Assembly: GCA_046329815.1 (NCBI GenBank) | Contig: JAXLTY010000002.1 | Span: forward strand, 992,001-1,056,000 | Length of the DNA: 64,000 nt | Source of the DNA: JADJSS01 sp046329815 | Lineage (GTDB): Bacteria; Bacteroidota; Bacteroidia; Chitinophagales; JADIYW01 | Direction of reading: 5' to 3' | Shown: positions 25,404 through 34,735 of the stretch, one piece after another | How positions within the stretch are numbered: position 1 is the stretch's first letter | Layout: each line of letters opens with the position of its first letter | Translations under genes and position numbers: made by a program | Notes under the pieces: model-generated | What the model saw: only the letters and a program-made list of their open reading frames with translations | Database searches by the model: none | What the model was told of the DNA's origin: nothing

Positions 25404-26459
25404 ATGGCAACTACATTCAATAATTGGGAATTCAATGTCAAACCTGAAAATCACCAGGTAGTGAAATACAAGCAAATTATCAATGAATATTTAACCAAAG
25501 AGGAAATTAAAAAACTGCATGAAAAATCAGATTTTAAAGGTTTTCTGGAAATTGCATCGGTATGGTTTTGGGTAGTTTTTGCTTTTGTTTTGGTTGCAGT
25601 TGTTCCATATTTCACTGCAAGCAAAATAGCGTTTGCATTAGCTGTAATTGTTGCTTTATTTATTATCGGCGGCAAGCAGTTAGGTTGCGCTATCATCATG
25701 CACGATGCATCGCATTATTCATTATTCAAAACAAAAAAATACAATGATTGGTTTGGTAATTTTTTCGGCGCTTATCCTATTTTTAATAATATCGAACAAT
25801 ATCGTCCGTATCATTTTCAGCACCACATTGCAACTGGTACGAATGACGATCCGGATTTGAATTTAACTGCTGGTTATCCAACAAAATTATTAAGCATGAT
25901 GCGCAAATTATTTCGCGACCTGATTGGATTAACAGGCATCAAAGCAAACTTCGGTTTAGCATCCATGCACTTAGGTTTTATAAAATACAACTTAGGAAAT
26001 TTCATCGAAAAAATCCCGGTAGAACAACGTCCATGGAAAGTGATTTTCAGAAATGCATTTTATAATTTACGCGGCGGCATTTTGTTTCATACTTTATTAT
26101 TTCTCATTTTATTTTTATACGGAAAATACTGGTTGTATTTTTTATGGATCGGCGCTTATTTCACAACATATAATTTCAGCTTACGCGTTCGATCTATCGC
26201 AGAACATTCTGTTGTAGAAGATCAAAGTGATCCTTATAAAAATACACGCACAACCTATGCTAATTTTATCGAACAAATTTTGTTTGCGCCATTACATGTT
26301 AACTATCATTTAGAACATCATTTTTTACAGAACATGCCATCATATAATTCTCCGAAAATGCATGAATTACTGAAAGAACGTGGTTTTTACAAGTTTGGTT
26401 TACTAAAACAAAACTACTGGCAAATTATAAAAATGGCTATCGTAGATAAACAGCGATAA
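25404..26459 (+). CDS. Membrane fatty acid desaturase
   Basis: A 351-residue integral membrane di-iron desaturase that would introduce a double bond into acyl chains. The three histidine boxes are present: HDASH (100-104), HFQHH (137-141) and HLEHH (302-306). Membrane helices flank the first box (about 53-70 and 74-90) and lie between boxes two and three (about 225-260). The third box has the HxxHH form. Whether it acts on phospholipids, free acids or carotenoid-like chains is not shown by the sequence. Confidence 0.92.
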   Translation: MATTFNNWEFNVKPENHQVVKYKQIINEYLTKEEIKKLHEKSDFKGFLEIASVWFWVVFAFVLVAVVPYFTASKIAFALAVIVALFIIGGKQLGCAIIMHDASHYSLFKTKKYNDWFGNFFGAYPIFNNIEQYRPYHFQHHIATGTNDDPDLNLTAGYPTKLLSMMRKLFRDLIGLTGIKANFGLASMHLGFIKYNLGNFIEKIPVEQRPWKVIFRNAFYNLRGGILFHTLLFLILFLYGKYWLYFLWIGAYFTTYNFSLRVRSIAEHSVVEDQSDPYKNTRTTYANFIEQILFAPLHVNYHLEHHFLQNMPSYNSPKMHELLKERGFYKFGLLKQNYWQIIKMAIVDKQR

Positions 26460-26572
26460 TCTTATTTTCGTATTTATTTTTACTATTATTTCATATAAAC
26501 TAACTTTTGTTTAAAAGTTATTGTGTTAATAAAATCCATTAACCGTAAATTGTAATTCATAAATTTAAAACT

Positions 26573-27808
26573 ATGTCTGAAACTCAAAACAAAGGTTTAA
26601 AATTATTGATATTGGTAGCTGCACTCGGCTATTTTGTTGATGTGTACGACTTAGTTTTATTTGGTGTTATTCGCGTTCCAAGCTTAAAAGGAATCGGTAT
26701 TACATCTGATGCAGACATTGCGCTGTACGGAAAAATGCTGTTCAATTACCAAATGTACGGCATGTTAGCTGGCGGCATTTTTTGGGGAATTTTAGGTGAT
26801 AAAAAAGGACGGCTTTCCGTATTGTTCGGTTCTATATTTTTATATTCTACAGCAAATGTTTTAAATGGTTTAATTACAAATATCGATCAATACACTGTTT
26901 TACGCTTTCTTGCCGGCTTCGGTTTAGCAGGCGAACTCGGCGCTGGCATTACGTTAGTCAGTGAAACGATGAGCAAAGAAAAACGTGGCTATGGTACAAC
27001 CATCATTGCAAGCGTTGGCGTCATTGGTGCAGTAGTTGCCAGTCTTTTAGCATCTTATCCTGACTTGATCAACTGGCGAACTAATTATTATATTGGCGGC
27101 GCGATGGGTTTTGCTTTACTAATCATGCGCATCGGTGTAAGTGAATCAGGTATGTATAAACAGGTTGCGCAGGAAAAAGAAATCTCCAGAGGAAATATTC
27201 TTAAATTATTTAGGAACTTTACTACGTTTTCAAAATATTTCAGTGTTATTATAGTCGGCATTCCAATTTGGTATTGCATTAATACCTTTGTATTTTTTTC
27301 TAAAGAAATGGGACAAGCCATGAACATGACAGAAATACCTGTTCCTGCAAAAGCAATCATGTATAATTATATCGGTTTATGTTTTGGTGATATCGCCAGC
27401 GGTTTGATTAGCCAGTATTTTAAAAGTAGAAAGAAAGCGATATTGTTGTTTTTATGTTTATCCATTCTTTCTATTGTTTTCTATCTGACAATCGGCAAGC
27501 AAAACTTAACTTACTTTTATGTCGCATGTACAATTGTTGGTTTTACAGCAGGTTATTGGGCTGTTTTCAACATTACAGCATCAGAACAATTTGGCACAAA
27601 CCTGCGTGCAACAGTAACAACGTCAACACCAAATTTTGTGCGCGGCGCTGTTCCATTAATTAATATTATGGCAGGCGGTTTCATTACAAACGGAAAAACT
27701 TATATCCATTCATACTTGTTTGTAGGAGCAATTGTTTTTGGATTAGCTTTTGCCGCATTACTAACTTTAAAAGAAACTTTTACAAAAGACCTGGATTATG
27801 TTGAATAA
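26573..27808 (+). CDS. Major facilitator superfamily transporter
   Basis: A 411-residue inner-membrane transporter with about twelve hydrophobic segments. The conserved loop after the second helix is GILGDKKGRLS, the usual MFS motif GxxxDRxGRR, and RFLAGFGLAGELGAG marks helix 4. The pattern is closest to the sugar/metabolite:proton symporter branch. The substrate is unknown, and no transport partner or catabolic gene is adjacent. Confidence 0.88.
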   Translation: MSETQNKGLKLLILVAALGYFVDVYDLVLFGVIRVPSLKGIGITSDADIALYGKMLFNYQMYGMLAGGIFWGILGDKKGRLSVLFGSIFLYSTANVLNGLITNIDQYTVLRFLAGFGLAGELGAGITLVSETMSKEKRGYGTTIIASVGVIGAVVASLLASYPDLINWRTNYYIGGAMGFALLIMRIGVSESGMYKQVAQEKEISRGNILKLFRNFTTFSKYFSVIIVGIPIWYCINTFVFFSKEMGQAMNMTEIPVPAKAIMYNYIGLCFGDIASGLISQYFKSRKKAILLFLCLSILSIVFYLTIGKQNLTYFYVACTIVGFTAGYWAVFNITASEQFGTNLRATVTTSTPNFVRGAVPLINIMAGGFITNGKTYIHSYLFVGAIVFGLAFAALLTLKETFTKDLDYVE

Positions 27809-27830
27809 ACTTTAAATCTTTACAGCTTTT

Positions 27831-27861
27831 TTTGGATTTTTCTTAATAATTGTTATCTTTA
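27831..27861 (+). promoter_or_regulatory. Promoter of the OmpA-family gene
   Basis: TTTG (27831-27834), 19 nt, then TATCTTTA (27854-27861), one base off the -7 consensus. It gives a 5' leader of about 105 nt, long for this window, as often seen for abundant outer membrane proteins. Confidence 0.5.
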
Positions 27862-27975
27862 TCCAAATTATCATAAACATAACCGAATTAAATATCTTTT
27901 CAAAACTATACAAACTAACCATTGTACCAAAAGATATTCGATTTATGCAATTGAAAAAACAATAAACTAAAACAA

Positions 27976-29601
27976 ATGAAAACAAATCTAAAGCACCTCT
28001 TCCTTACAATCATCTGTGTTGCGCTTGCAACGGCTTCATTTGCGCAGAAAACCAAAAAAGATAACGGTGTAGGCGTTTCCGGTGATGCCGGTTCTTCTAC
28101 TATGACCACTAAACAGGCAAAGAAATACTACAAAGTAGATCCTAAAAAATATCTGCAAGACTGGAATTTGATTATTCATGGTGGTGCTACAGTACCTTTC
28201 ACAGATATAAGAAGTTACGACTGGTTTCGTCAAACAAAGAAACCAAGCGAATTACAATGGGACGCTGGTATTGGTTTGACAAAAATGTTCAATAGTGCAT
28301 TTGGTTTAAATTTGGACTATACTTTTGGAAAAGTAGCAGGAAGAACTGTTGAAAAAGGTGGATTTGCTGAAGACAGACAATATTGGAAACAATTAGGTTT
28401 CGATCAGCCTGTTTATTTCAAAACATCTATTTTCCACATGGCAACTGTTAGTGCTTACATCGACTGGATGGGAATTGGTATGGGTTACAACTCTTATATA
28501 CGTTCTAAAATTACAGGCAAACCGGTTAAAGCTCGCAGATTTGCTGTTTATACAAAATTAGGTTTAGGTTTCTGGAGAGGTTCTTCTCAGATTTATAATG
28601 TATCTGATGACAAACCAATCGCAAACAACCAATATACAAGAGGTTTTACCAACAAATTTACTGAGGTGGTATTTCCTTTGGCTTTAGGTATGAAATTCAA
28701 AGTAACTAAAATGTTTGATATTGGTGTTGAAAGCCAGTTCGTATTCATGAACTCTGATAAGTTAGACGCATTCAACTTTACAGGCAGCAACACCAACGGA
28801 AAAGTAGTTAACTCTCTATCTAAAATCAACAGAGATGCTTTCGCTGACGTTAGCATTCAATTCATCTATAAATTCGGCAGAATCGGTTCTCAAAAAGAAC
28901 ACATCGAATGGGTAAATCCATTGGCGTTTGTTATGGCTGACCAAAAAACAGAGAAGAAAAAAGATGAGTTAAAAGATACTGACGGTGATGGTGTTTTAGA
29001 TATTTTAGATAAAGAACCAACTACACCACAAGGTATTGCAGTTGATGTACATGGTGTAACTTTAGACAGCGATAAAGATGGTTGCCCAGATTCAAAAGAT
29101 CCGGAACCATTCTCTTCACCTAATTATCCAATCGTAGATTGCAAAAACGTAATTCCACCGGCTGTTATAGATTCAAGTGTTGGCGGTCCAGGTAAAGCTG
29201 GCGCACCTTACGATGATGAAGTATTGACAAAACGTGTGAAACAAGTAGAAGAAAACTTATGGAAATTAACTTCTATCTACTATGACTTAAATAAATTCAA
29301 CATCACTTCACCTGCAAGCGATGAGTTGAAAAAAGTAGGTGTAATTATGGCTACAAATCCAGATTTGAAAGTGAATGTTCAAGGTCATACAGATACCAGA
29401 GGTTCCGTTGATTACAACAATAAACTTTCTGAAAACCGTGTGAATGCAGCTATTAAATACTTGAAAGACCACTACGGAATTTCAGAAGACAGATTTATCA
29501 AATTGCCATTAGGAAAAACAGATCCGCTGGTGAAAGATGCTGCTAATGAAAATCAGCACCAAGTAAACAGACGTGTGGACTTCACTCCTGTTAAACAATA
29601 A
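27976..29601 (+). CDS. OmpA-family outer membrane protein with TSP3-like calcium repeats
   Basis: A 541-residue outer membrane protein. It has a signal peptide (1-23, ending in SFAQ), then a beta-barrel-like N-terminal domain (about 50-310). Aspartate-rich calcium-binding repeats of thrombospondin type 3 follow (DTDGDGVLDILDKEP and SDKDGCPDSKDPEP, about 335-375). The C-terminal OmpA domain is about 425-541, with the peptidoglycan-binding signature VNVQGHTDTRGSVDYN and LSENRVNAAI. This architecture is typical of abundant Bacteroidota porin-like proteins that tie the outer membrane to peptidoglycan. A strong terminator follows. Confidence 0.92.
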   Translation: MKTNLKHLFLTIICVALATASFAQKTKKDNGVGVSGDAGSSTMTTKQAKKYYKVDPKKYLQDWNLIIHGGATVPFTDIRSYDWFRQTKKPSELQWDAGIGLTKMFNSAFGLNLDYTFGKVAGRTVEKGGFAEDRQYWKQLGFDQPVYFKTSIFHMATVSAYIDWMGIGMGYNSYIRSKITGKPVKARRFAVYTKLGLGFWRGSSQIYNVSDDKPIANNQYTRGFTNKFTEVVFPLALGMKFKVTKMFDIGVESQFVFMNSDKLDAFNFTGSNTNGKVVNSLSKINRDAFADVSIQFIYKFGRIGSQKEHIEWVNPLAFVMADQKTEKKKDELKDTDGDGVLDILDKEPTTPQGIAVDVHGVTLDSDKDGCPDSKDPEPFSSPNYPIVDCKNVIPPAVIDSSVGGPGKAGAPYDDEVLTKRVKQVEENLWKLTSIYYDLNKFNITSPASDELKKVGVIMATNPDLKVNVQGHTDTRGSVDYNNKLSENRVNAAIKYLKDHYGISEDRFIKLPLGKTDPLVKDAANENQHQVNRRVDFTPVKQ

Positions 29602-29621
29602 TTTAATTCCACTGTTTATAT

Positions 29622-29653
29622 AAAACCTGTTAGTTTTGCTAACAGGTTTTTTT
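29622..29653 (+). terminator. Rho-independent terminator of the OmpA-family gene
   Basis: AAAACCTGTTAG pairs with CTAACAGGTTTT (12 bp) around loop TTTTG, followed by further T residues. Confidence 0.9.
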
Positions 29654-29659
29654 ATTTAT

Positions 29660-30643
29660 ATGCAAACATACCAATTCAATTCCGCACTAAAATTCATCAG
29701 AGATGATATAAAAGGCAACTTGGTTATTGACAACGAATTTGTTTTTGATAAGAAGAAAGACAAGCTGCCATTTGAGCGTTTAGCAAAGTGGATAATGACA
29801 CGCAATCCGCAGCGCAGCGAAAAGAAGAACGATCGCTTTGCTCCGAATGTTATTACTAACACTTCTTTTATAACAAACAATACAGATAAGATCGTTTGGC
29901 TTGGTCATTCTTCGTTTTACATTCAACTGAATGGGAAACGAATACTAACAGATCCTGTGTATTATAATCTGACGCCATTTCTGAAACGCAAGCATAAGCT
30001 GCCTTGTGCCGTTTCTGATATCAAAGGCATTGATTATATTTTGTTGTCGCACGGACATCGTGACCATTTAGATGAACCGACACTGAAAAGATTAGCGAAA
30101 CAAAATCCAAACTGCGAAGTGCTTTGTCCGTTAGGTTTTGTCAAGATGCTGCGTAAGATCGGTTTTACGAAGATACAGGAAGCGGGATGGTGGCAACAAT
30201 ATAATGTTACTGATTTAGAAATTGTCTTTTTGCCAGCTAAACATTGGAACAGACGTTTCATTACTGATTATAATACTACACTTTGGGGCAGCTTTGCCAT
30301 CAAATCGGCAACGACATCTGTCTATTTTGCAGGTGATACCGGTTATGATAAACACTTTAAAGAAATCAGCAACTACTTTTCAGGTTTTGATGTTTGTTTG
30401 ATGCCTGTCGGTGCATACAAGCCGAAGTTTGTGATGGAATGGGCGCATACTTCGCCGGAAGAAAGCGTGCAAGGTTTTCATGAATTAAAAGGAAAAACAT
30501 TTATTCCGATGCATTACGGAACATTTGATTTATCGGATGAGCCGGCATCAGAACCTAAAAAGCTGCTGGAAGCTATGGAAAAAGCAAAAACCATCAACGG
30601 AACGTTGAAATTACCGGATGTTGGTGAAGAATTTTTGTTGTAA
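29660..30643 (+). CDS. Metallo-beta-lactamase-fold hydrolase (NAPE-PLD/UlaG-like)
   Basis: A 327-residue protein with the metal-binding motif HGHRDH (His131, His133, Asp135, His136), later ligands in LPAKHWNRR and FAGDTGYD, and a final His in IPMHYGTF. The layout WLGHSSFYIQL...LTDPV is that of the UlaG/NAPE-PLD branch. The start is taken as ATG at 29660. A longer reading frame begins with TTG at 29636, inside the preceding terminator, and is unlikely. The substrate is unknown. Confidence 0.87.
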   Translation: MQTYQFNSALKFIRDDIKGNLVIDNEFVFDKKKDKLPFERLAKWIMTRNPQRSEKKNDRFAPNVITNTSFITNNTDKIVWLGHSSFYIQLNGKRILTDPVYYNLTPFLKRKHKLPCAVSDIKGIDYILLSHGHRDHLDEPTLKRLAKQNPNCEVLCPLGFVKMLRKIGFTKIQEAGWWQQYNVTDLEIVFLPAKHWNRRFITDYNTTLWGSFAIKSATTSVYFAGDTGYDKHFKEISNYFSGFDVCLMPVGAYKPKFVMEWAHTSPEESVQGFHELKGKTFIPMHYGTFDLSDEPASEPKKLLEAMEKAKTINGTLKLPDVGEEFLL

Positions 30644-30663
30644 AACGTGTGCAGACTGCTCGC

Positions 30664-30945
30664 CTATCCTTCATCGTAGTTTACTACGCAATTATTGTTT
30701 TGCGGATGCGATTGGCAAGTTAAGATAAACCCTTCTTCTATTTCTTCCTGTGTTAATGGCTCATCGTCGTCCATTTTTACTTCGCCTTCGATTAGTTTGG
30801 CTTTACAGCTACAGCAGGCAGCCACGCGGCAGGCATACGGCGGATCGAGGTTGGCAGCAATAGCCGCTTCTAATATTGTTTCGCCTTCATTTACGGTTAT
30901 TTGGTGTGTATTTCCGTCTAGTATTACTTTTACTGAATATGCCAT
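30664..30945 (-). CDS. 2Fe-2S ferredoxin
   Basis: A 93-residue plant-type ferredoxin. The cluster ligands are seen as CRVAACCSC (C-x4-C-x2-C) and a fourth Cys in ILTCQSHP. The beta-grasp opening KVILDGNTHQITVNEGETIL is complete. It would carry single electrons, possibly to a membrane desaturase or an oxygenase, but no partner is adjacent. It is transcribed alone from a well-formed promoter. Confidence 0.93.
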   Translation of the reverse strand: MAYSVKVILDGNTHQITVNEGETILEAAIAANLDPPYACRVAACCSCKAKLIEGEVKMDDDEPLTQEEIEEGFILTCQSHPQNNNCVVNYDEG

Positions 30946-30961
30946 AGTTATTATCTTGCTC

Positions 30962-30992
30962 CAAAGTTATAAAACGTCTCTTTAAATACAAA
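30962..30992 (-). promoter_or_regulatory. Promoter of the ferredoxin gene
   Basis: On the minus strand there is TTTG (30989-30992), 19 nt, then TAACTTTG (30962-30969), with the ATG 17 nt downstream. Both boxes and the spacing match the Bacteroidota consensus exactly. Confidence 0.7.
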
Positions 30993-31105
30993 CTAATCAA
31001 AAATTTGTTTTGTGTATCTGCAAGAATTAATCGTGTTACTTGGTTGCTTTCGGAAGACGTTGAGATAGTTTCACGCACACAAAAATAGAGTTGCAAATCA
31101 TATTA

Positions 31106-31342
31106 TTATTGATGATTATTTAAGTACTCAATTCCTTTGGATGTTATAAAAATTCCCAGGTTAGATATTTTAACAAGTCCATCATTTTCCATTTCCTTGA
31201 CTTTATTTATTAAGTAAATGCCTTTATATTCATCTTCTCCATATTTTGACATTAAGTAAAGTTCTAAAAACGGAAAAATTGCTGAATTCCCTGTTCCTTT
31301 ATTATTTATATATTCTAATATTCTTAATTCTATTGATTCCAT
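31106..31342 (-). CDS. Small winged-helix-like protein
   Basis: A 78-residue protein with the helix-helix-wing pattern of small winged-helix domains: an N-terminal helix (IELRILEYINNKG), a recognition-like helix (YLINKVKEMENDGLVKIS) and a short wing ending ITSKGIEYL. The sequence MENDGLV...TSKG is reminiscent of PadR- or MarR-type wing regions. No partner or target is evident, and whether it binds DNA is inference. Confidence 0.6.
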   Translation of the reverse strand: MESIELRILEYINNKGTGNSAIFPFLELYLMSKYGEDEYKGIYLINKVKEMENDGLVKISNLGIFITSKGIEYLNNHQ

Positions 31343-31458
31343 ATTATTTTCTATAATGATAATTTAAATGGTCTAATATACGGTACCCGGCAAGTGAAGC
31401 ATAAATAATCAATACTGATTGTTTGGCTGAATACTTACATCACTTTACATAAGACCGT

Positions 31459-31905
31459 TTAGCTTTGCATTTTGAAAATCTCGGTTTCTAATCTGTTGAA
31501 ATTTTCTTCATTTTTTGGTTCGGCAAATTTTCTGATTTTGTTGCACTCTTCTACTGTATTAAAAATCATCAGAAATGAAATGCGGGTTTTTGAATCGCTT
31601 ATTTTTTCAAAACCGATTTGCATATCAAATAATGGTTGTGAGGTTCTTGTCCACGCAATTAATTTATATGGTTCGACTGTATTAAAAACGGATGCGTTTT
31701 CATAGTTGCCTTTTTCGAGACCATGCATTGTAAGCGTCCACTTTCCGCCGGGTCTCAGATCAAATTCATGGATTGTATTTGTAAAACCATTTGGTCCCCA
31801 CCAGTTTTTCAAATGAGTTGGATTGGCGAAAGCTTCGTACACCGTTTCTAGCGGAGCATCTATAATTCGTGCGCTGAAAATTTCACGGTCAGGATTTGCA
31901 TTCAT
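31459..31905 (-). CDS. AHSA1/SRPBCC-domain protein
   Basis: A 148-residue protein of the Aha1-C-terminal-like SRPBCC family. The diagnostic stretch is IDAPLETVYEAFANPTHLKNWWGPNGF, followed by FDLRPGGKWTLTMHG and a long C-terminal helix. Relatives bind hydrophobic ligands in a deep cavity; the ligand is unknown. A DUF1801 protein lies 42 nt upstream on the same strand. The two types often occur together as stress-responsive pairs in Bacteroidota, so they may be cotranscribed. Confidence 0.88.
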   Translation of the reverse strand: MNANPDREIFSARIIDAPLETVYEAFANPTHLKNWWGPNGFTNTIHEFDLRPGGKWTLTMHGLEKGNYENASVFNTVEPYKLIAWTRTSQPLFDMQIGFEKISDSKTRISFLMIFNTVEECNKIRKFAEPKNEENFNRLETEIFKMQS

Positions 31906-31946
31906 ATTTTTTATTTTAAGTTAATTGTAGTTTGGTGCAGTTGGTT

Positions 31947-32375
31947 TTATTTGATTTTTGAAATTACTTTGCCAGTTGATTTCGTTGCTTTATCCATATC
32001 TTTTATTGCAAACTGAACGGCGGCTTTAATCAATTCTTTGACTTTAGGATTGTTGTAATCTTTTTCTGTTTTTATTGGAATGTGACGCATTAAATTTCCT
32101 GTTCCGACTAACAGGTTATGTTTGTCGTTTAATAATGTGCCTTTATTGAATCCTAAATTAAGATGATTGGTATAAATCGGAATCACGCAAAACGCATCAG
32201 AGAGTTCTTCAGAAATGGAAAAGACTGTAGTCAGCGCATGTGTATGGTACAGCAGTTCGTTACAATCCGGATAAATTTCTAAGATGTAGTTTCTTAAATC
32301 ATAAAACAGATTCATTAAGCTTACGTCTTTCAGCTCCAGTAATGTTATAAATTTCGGATCTAAGCTTCTGTTCAT
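31947..32375 (-). CDS. DUF1801 protein
   Basis: A 142-residue protein resembling the DUF1801/YdhG fold: an N-terminal helix bundle (LLELKDVSLMNLFYDLRNYIL), a central strand pair around CVIPIYTNHLNLGFNKGTLL, and the ending HIPIKTEKDYNNPKVKELIKAAV. Family members are small cytoplasmic proteins with an iron-chaperone-like (frataxin-like) fold. No function is established. It is probably in one unit with the SRPBCC gene. Confidence 0.82.
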   Translation of the reverse strand: MNRSLDPKFITLLELKDVSLMNLFYDLRNYILEIYPDCNELLYHTHALTTVFSISEELSDAFCVIPIYTNHLNLGFNKGTLLNDKHNLLVGTGNLMRHIPIKTEKDYNNPKVKELIKAAVQFAIKDMDKATKSTGKVISKIK

Positions 32376-32548
32376 TGTTTAGATGTATGTATTCGTTTTG
32401 CTTTCTTAATTCAAATGTAGTTTTTTGAAATTAATAAATGAAGCGTTTGGAAATTTAAAGGTGATGAATGTATGTTGTTAGAAAATAAATATTTCTATAT
32501 TTATCAGACTAATCTGCAATTACAAAATCTTTAAACAACAATAAAAAT

Positions 32549-33508
32549 ATGAGTTTCTTTAAAAAATTATTCGGCGGCAACAAAGAAGAGAAAATAATAA
32601 CAGAAGATGTTGAATTTACCAAAGACTTTTATGATGCAGTAAAACGTTACCAATGTTTGATTGAAGGCGAAGTGGAAATAGAATTTAAAGATAAGCAAGG
32701 CAATATCATTCCGCCTTCTTATGCTTTTGAAGGAGCTTATAATGAATGGAAACAAATACAATCGCCCTGGGACAGAAGAAGTGTCATCTACCAGGCGCTT
32801 GATGAATTTTATTTGAAAAATTTAGACAAATGGAAAATACTGGAACGGTTTACACTCGACAGGTATCCTGATAAGACATTGCAGTTTGCAGAAAAATTTG
32901 GCAAAGAAGGTGATTATAATGATGCTGAATTTCTTACATCTCTGGCTAAAGCACATTGTGTGCTTTCGGAATATGACAAAGGAATTGAATATGCAGAGAA
33001 AGCGTTGAGTATAGACAGTGGTTTGCGCCGAGCAAAGACGGTTTATGCCGATTTGCTGCATTTGAGTAATCAGCATGAAAAGGCACATGAACTCTATGAT
33101 GATTTACTAAAGACAAGTAAATTGTCTGAGCGAAAAGAACAGAGTATAAGTGTTCTTGAGATTGTGGGTTTCTTTTATGATATCGTCAACTCTCCTGTTT
33201 ATGCAGTTAGCTTATTGAATAATGAAGAATCGAATGAGGAGCTTTGGAATGAAATTACCGCTGAATTTTATTATTCGCCTTATTTCAGGGCACAGCACGC
33301 TTTCTGGCTTATTAAAAATAACGAGAGTTTGAAAGGTATTGTAAAACTGATCTCTTTAAGCCAGGAATTTCCAAGCTATAAAGAAGGTGTGGTCAATGCG
33401 AAATCTACGATATTGCAGCTGCGTGAACAAATGAAAGACAATACCATCTTTGAGAAAGAGCTGAAATATGTAAGCCAATTGATGGAACAAAATAAATGGG
33501 AAGCATAA
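32549..33508 (+). CDS. TPR-repeat protein of unknown function
   Basis: A 319-residue cytoplasmic protein. After a short basic start (MSFFKKLFGG) it is almost wholly helical. Residues about 115-185 contain TPR-like helix pairs (DYNDAEFLTSLAKAHCVLSEYDKGIEYAEKALSIDSGL, given here as a region, not an exact motif). No catalytic residues were recognised. A role in protein-protein contact is the most that can be said. It stands alone between two small accessory genes. Confidence 0.72.
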   Translation: MSFFKKLFGGNKEEKIITEDVEFTKDFYDAVKRYQCLIEGEVEIEFKDKQGNIIPPSYAFEGAYNEWKQIQSPWDRRSVIYQALDEFYLKNLDKWKILERFTLDRYPDKTLQFAEKFGKEGDYNDAEFLTSLAKAHCVLSEYDKGIEYAEKALSIDSGLRRAKTVYADLLHLSNQHEKAHELYDDLLKTSKLSERKEQSISVLEIVGFFYDIVNSPVYAVSLLNNEESNEELWNEITAEFYYSPYFRAQHAFWLIKNNESLKGIVKLISLSQEFPSYKEGVVNAKSTILQLREQMKDNTIFEKELKYVSQLMEQNKWEA

Positions 33509-33550
33509 GGATTAAATCTAATTGGTTGGTGATGCTTCGATGAAGTCTAT

Positions 33551-33574
33551 GCTTCGATAAACTCAGCATGACAG
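33551..33574. repeat. Dispersed intergenic repeat of the GCTTCGA...CTCAGCATGACA type
   Basis: The 24-nt stretch GCTTCGATAA followed by ACTCAGCATGACAG matches a short repeat I recall as widespread in intergenic regions of many bacterial genomes, and a GCTTCGATGAAG half-copy lies just upstream (33533-33544). It is non-coding here. Confidence 0.5.
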
Positions 33575-33691
33575 CGGTTTGGTGAGTATGCTTTAGTGTA
33601 AACAGACGCAGCTAAAGTAGTTTTATTTTGAAGTGGTATATTTCTAGAAGTAGTTGTTAGTGTATAATATATGCAACGGCGTAGTAATATA

Positions 33692-34210
33692 ATGTTTAAC
33701 AAAATGATTTTAAGAAAAGCAACTTTTTCAGAGCAAGCTGTCATCTGGGAAATACTGCAACAAGCTATTGCTCAAAGAAAACAAGATGGTAGTGAACAAT
33801 GGCAGAATGGTTATCCTAATGAGCAAACCGTTCATGATGACATTAATGAAGGCAATGGGTATGTGCTTACAGATAATGATGAAGTGATTGCTTACGCGGC
33901 TATTATTTTTGGCATAGAGCCGGCATACAACAATATTACTGGCAAGTGGCTTAGCAATGATGATTATGTAACGGTACATCGTGTTGCTACATCGAACGCT
34001 GTAAAAGGAAAAGGTATTGCTACGCACCTATTCAACATGATAGAAGATCTTTGTATTGAGCAACAGATGTACAGCATTAAAGTGGACACTAATTTTGATA
34101 ATGTTCCTATGCTAAGAATTCTGAATAAATTAAATTATACTTATTGCGGCGAAATCTTTTTTAACGGAGCAGCAAGAAGAGCTTATGAAAAAATATTGAA
34201 TAGAGTGTAA
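33692..34210 (+). CDS. GNAT-family N-acetyltransferase
   Basis: A 172-residue acetyltransferase (from ATG at 33692; an alternative ATG at 33671 adds seven residues). The acetyl-CoA binding motif A is VHRVATSNAVKGKGIATHLF, with the R/Q-x-x-G-x-G/A loop as KGKGIA. Motif B follows as SIKVDTNFDNVPMLRILNKLNY, and the protein ends YCGEIFF...RRAYEKIL. The acceptor substrate is unknown; many relatives acetylate small amines or protein N-termini. Confidence 0.85.
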   Translation: MFNKMILRKATFSEQAVIWEILQQAIAQRKQDGSEQWQNGYPNEQTVHDDINEGNGYVLTDNDEVIAYAAIIFGIEPAYNNITGKWLSNDDYVTVHRVATSNAVKGKGIATHLFNMIEDLCIEQQMYSIKVDTNFDNVPMLRILNKLNYTYCGEIFFNGAARRAYEKILNRV

Positions 34211-34261
34211 TGCTACTTGTTGTGTATTTATAGTATGATAGTGGATAGGTGATAATGCTTA

Positions 34262-34570
34262 TTGAAGGCAACATACAAAGGCGAAGATTTTAAAATTTTG
34301 CTAATGAATATCAAAGCTAAAGCAAATATAGATAATGTAAAATTGGACTGTGTCGGTTCAATTGAAATCCATTCAAAAAGGAAATATCAAGCATATATCA
34401 CTTGGCAATTTTTTAATGGAGATAAATTAATTGTTTCAAAATCTGACAACTTTTTCTACAGAGAAGAAGAAGAAAATGAGGTTGAATTAATAAATAAAGT
34501 TTTGAAAAAAATAGAAGAGTATAAAATTAGAAGAAAAAAAATATTTGAAGATATAGAGATTTTCTATTAA
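34262..34570 (+). CDS. Small hypothetical protein
   Basis: A 102-residue open frame starting with TTG at 34262. No family was recognised. The first half looks like mixed strands (DCVGSIEIHSKRKYQAYITWQF), and the last 30 residues form a charged helix (ELINKVLKKIEEYKIRRKK). It is unusually rich in Lys, Ile and Glu, and more AT-rich than its neighbours. An internal ATG (codon 15) is an alternative start. The gene is plausible but rests on frame and composition only. Confidence 0.45.
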   Translation: MKATYKGEDFKILLMNIKAKANIDNVKLDCVGSIEIHSKRKYQAYITWQFFNGDKLIVSKSDNFFYREEEENEVELINKVLKKIEEYKIRRKKIFEDIEIFY

Positions 34571-34592
34571 GAAATGTAATGTATCTCTCTTG

Positions 34593-34619
34593 AGATTGCT
34601 TCGTGCCTCGCAATGACGA
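34593..34619. repeat. Dispersed repeat with an exact copy at 59567
   Basis: The 27 bases starting AGATTGCTTCGTGCC and ending CAATGACGA are identical to 59567-59593. This is a known type of dispersed intergenic repeat (often written CGTCATTGCGAG...). It is non-coding here. Confidence 0.8.
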
Positions 34620-34735
34620 CAGGATGTGAAAATTTGCAGGCGCTTTTTGGTGTCCAAGAATTTTTAAACTATGATATAAATCATTCTTTAAAAACCTAAA
34701 ATTGAGTAACTTTATTGCATTCAAATTTTTACTTC

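Noticed and set aside
29636..29659. TTG start for the metallo-hydrolase
   Set aside because: It lies in the loop of the OmpA-gene terminator; ATG 29660 follows directly after the T run.
31365..31461. Inverted repeat TAAATGGTCT...AGACCGTTTA after the winged-helix gene
   Set aside because: One mismatch and about 80 nt apart in AT-rich sequence; it overlaps a stop codon and no other copy was noticed.
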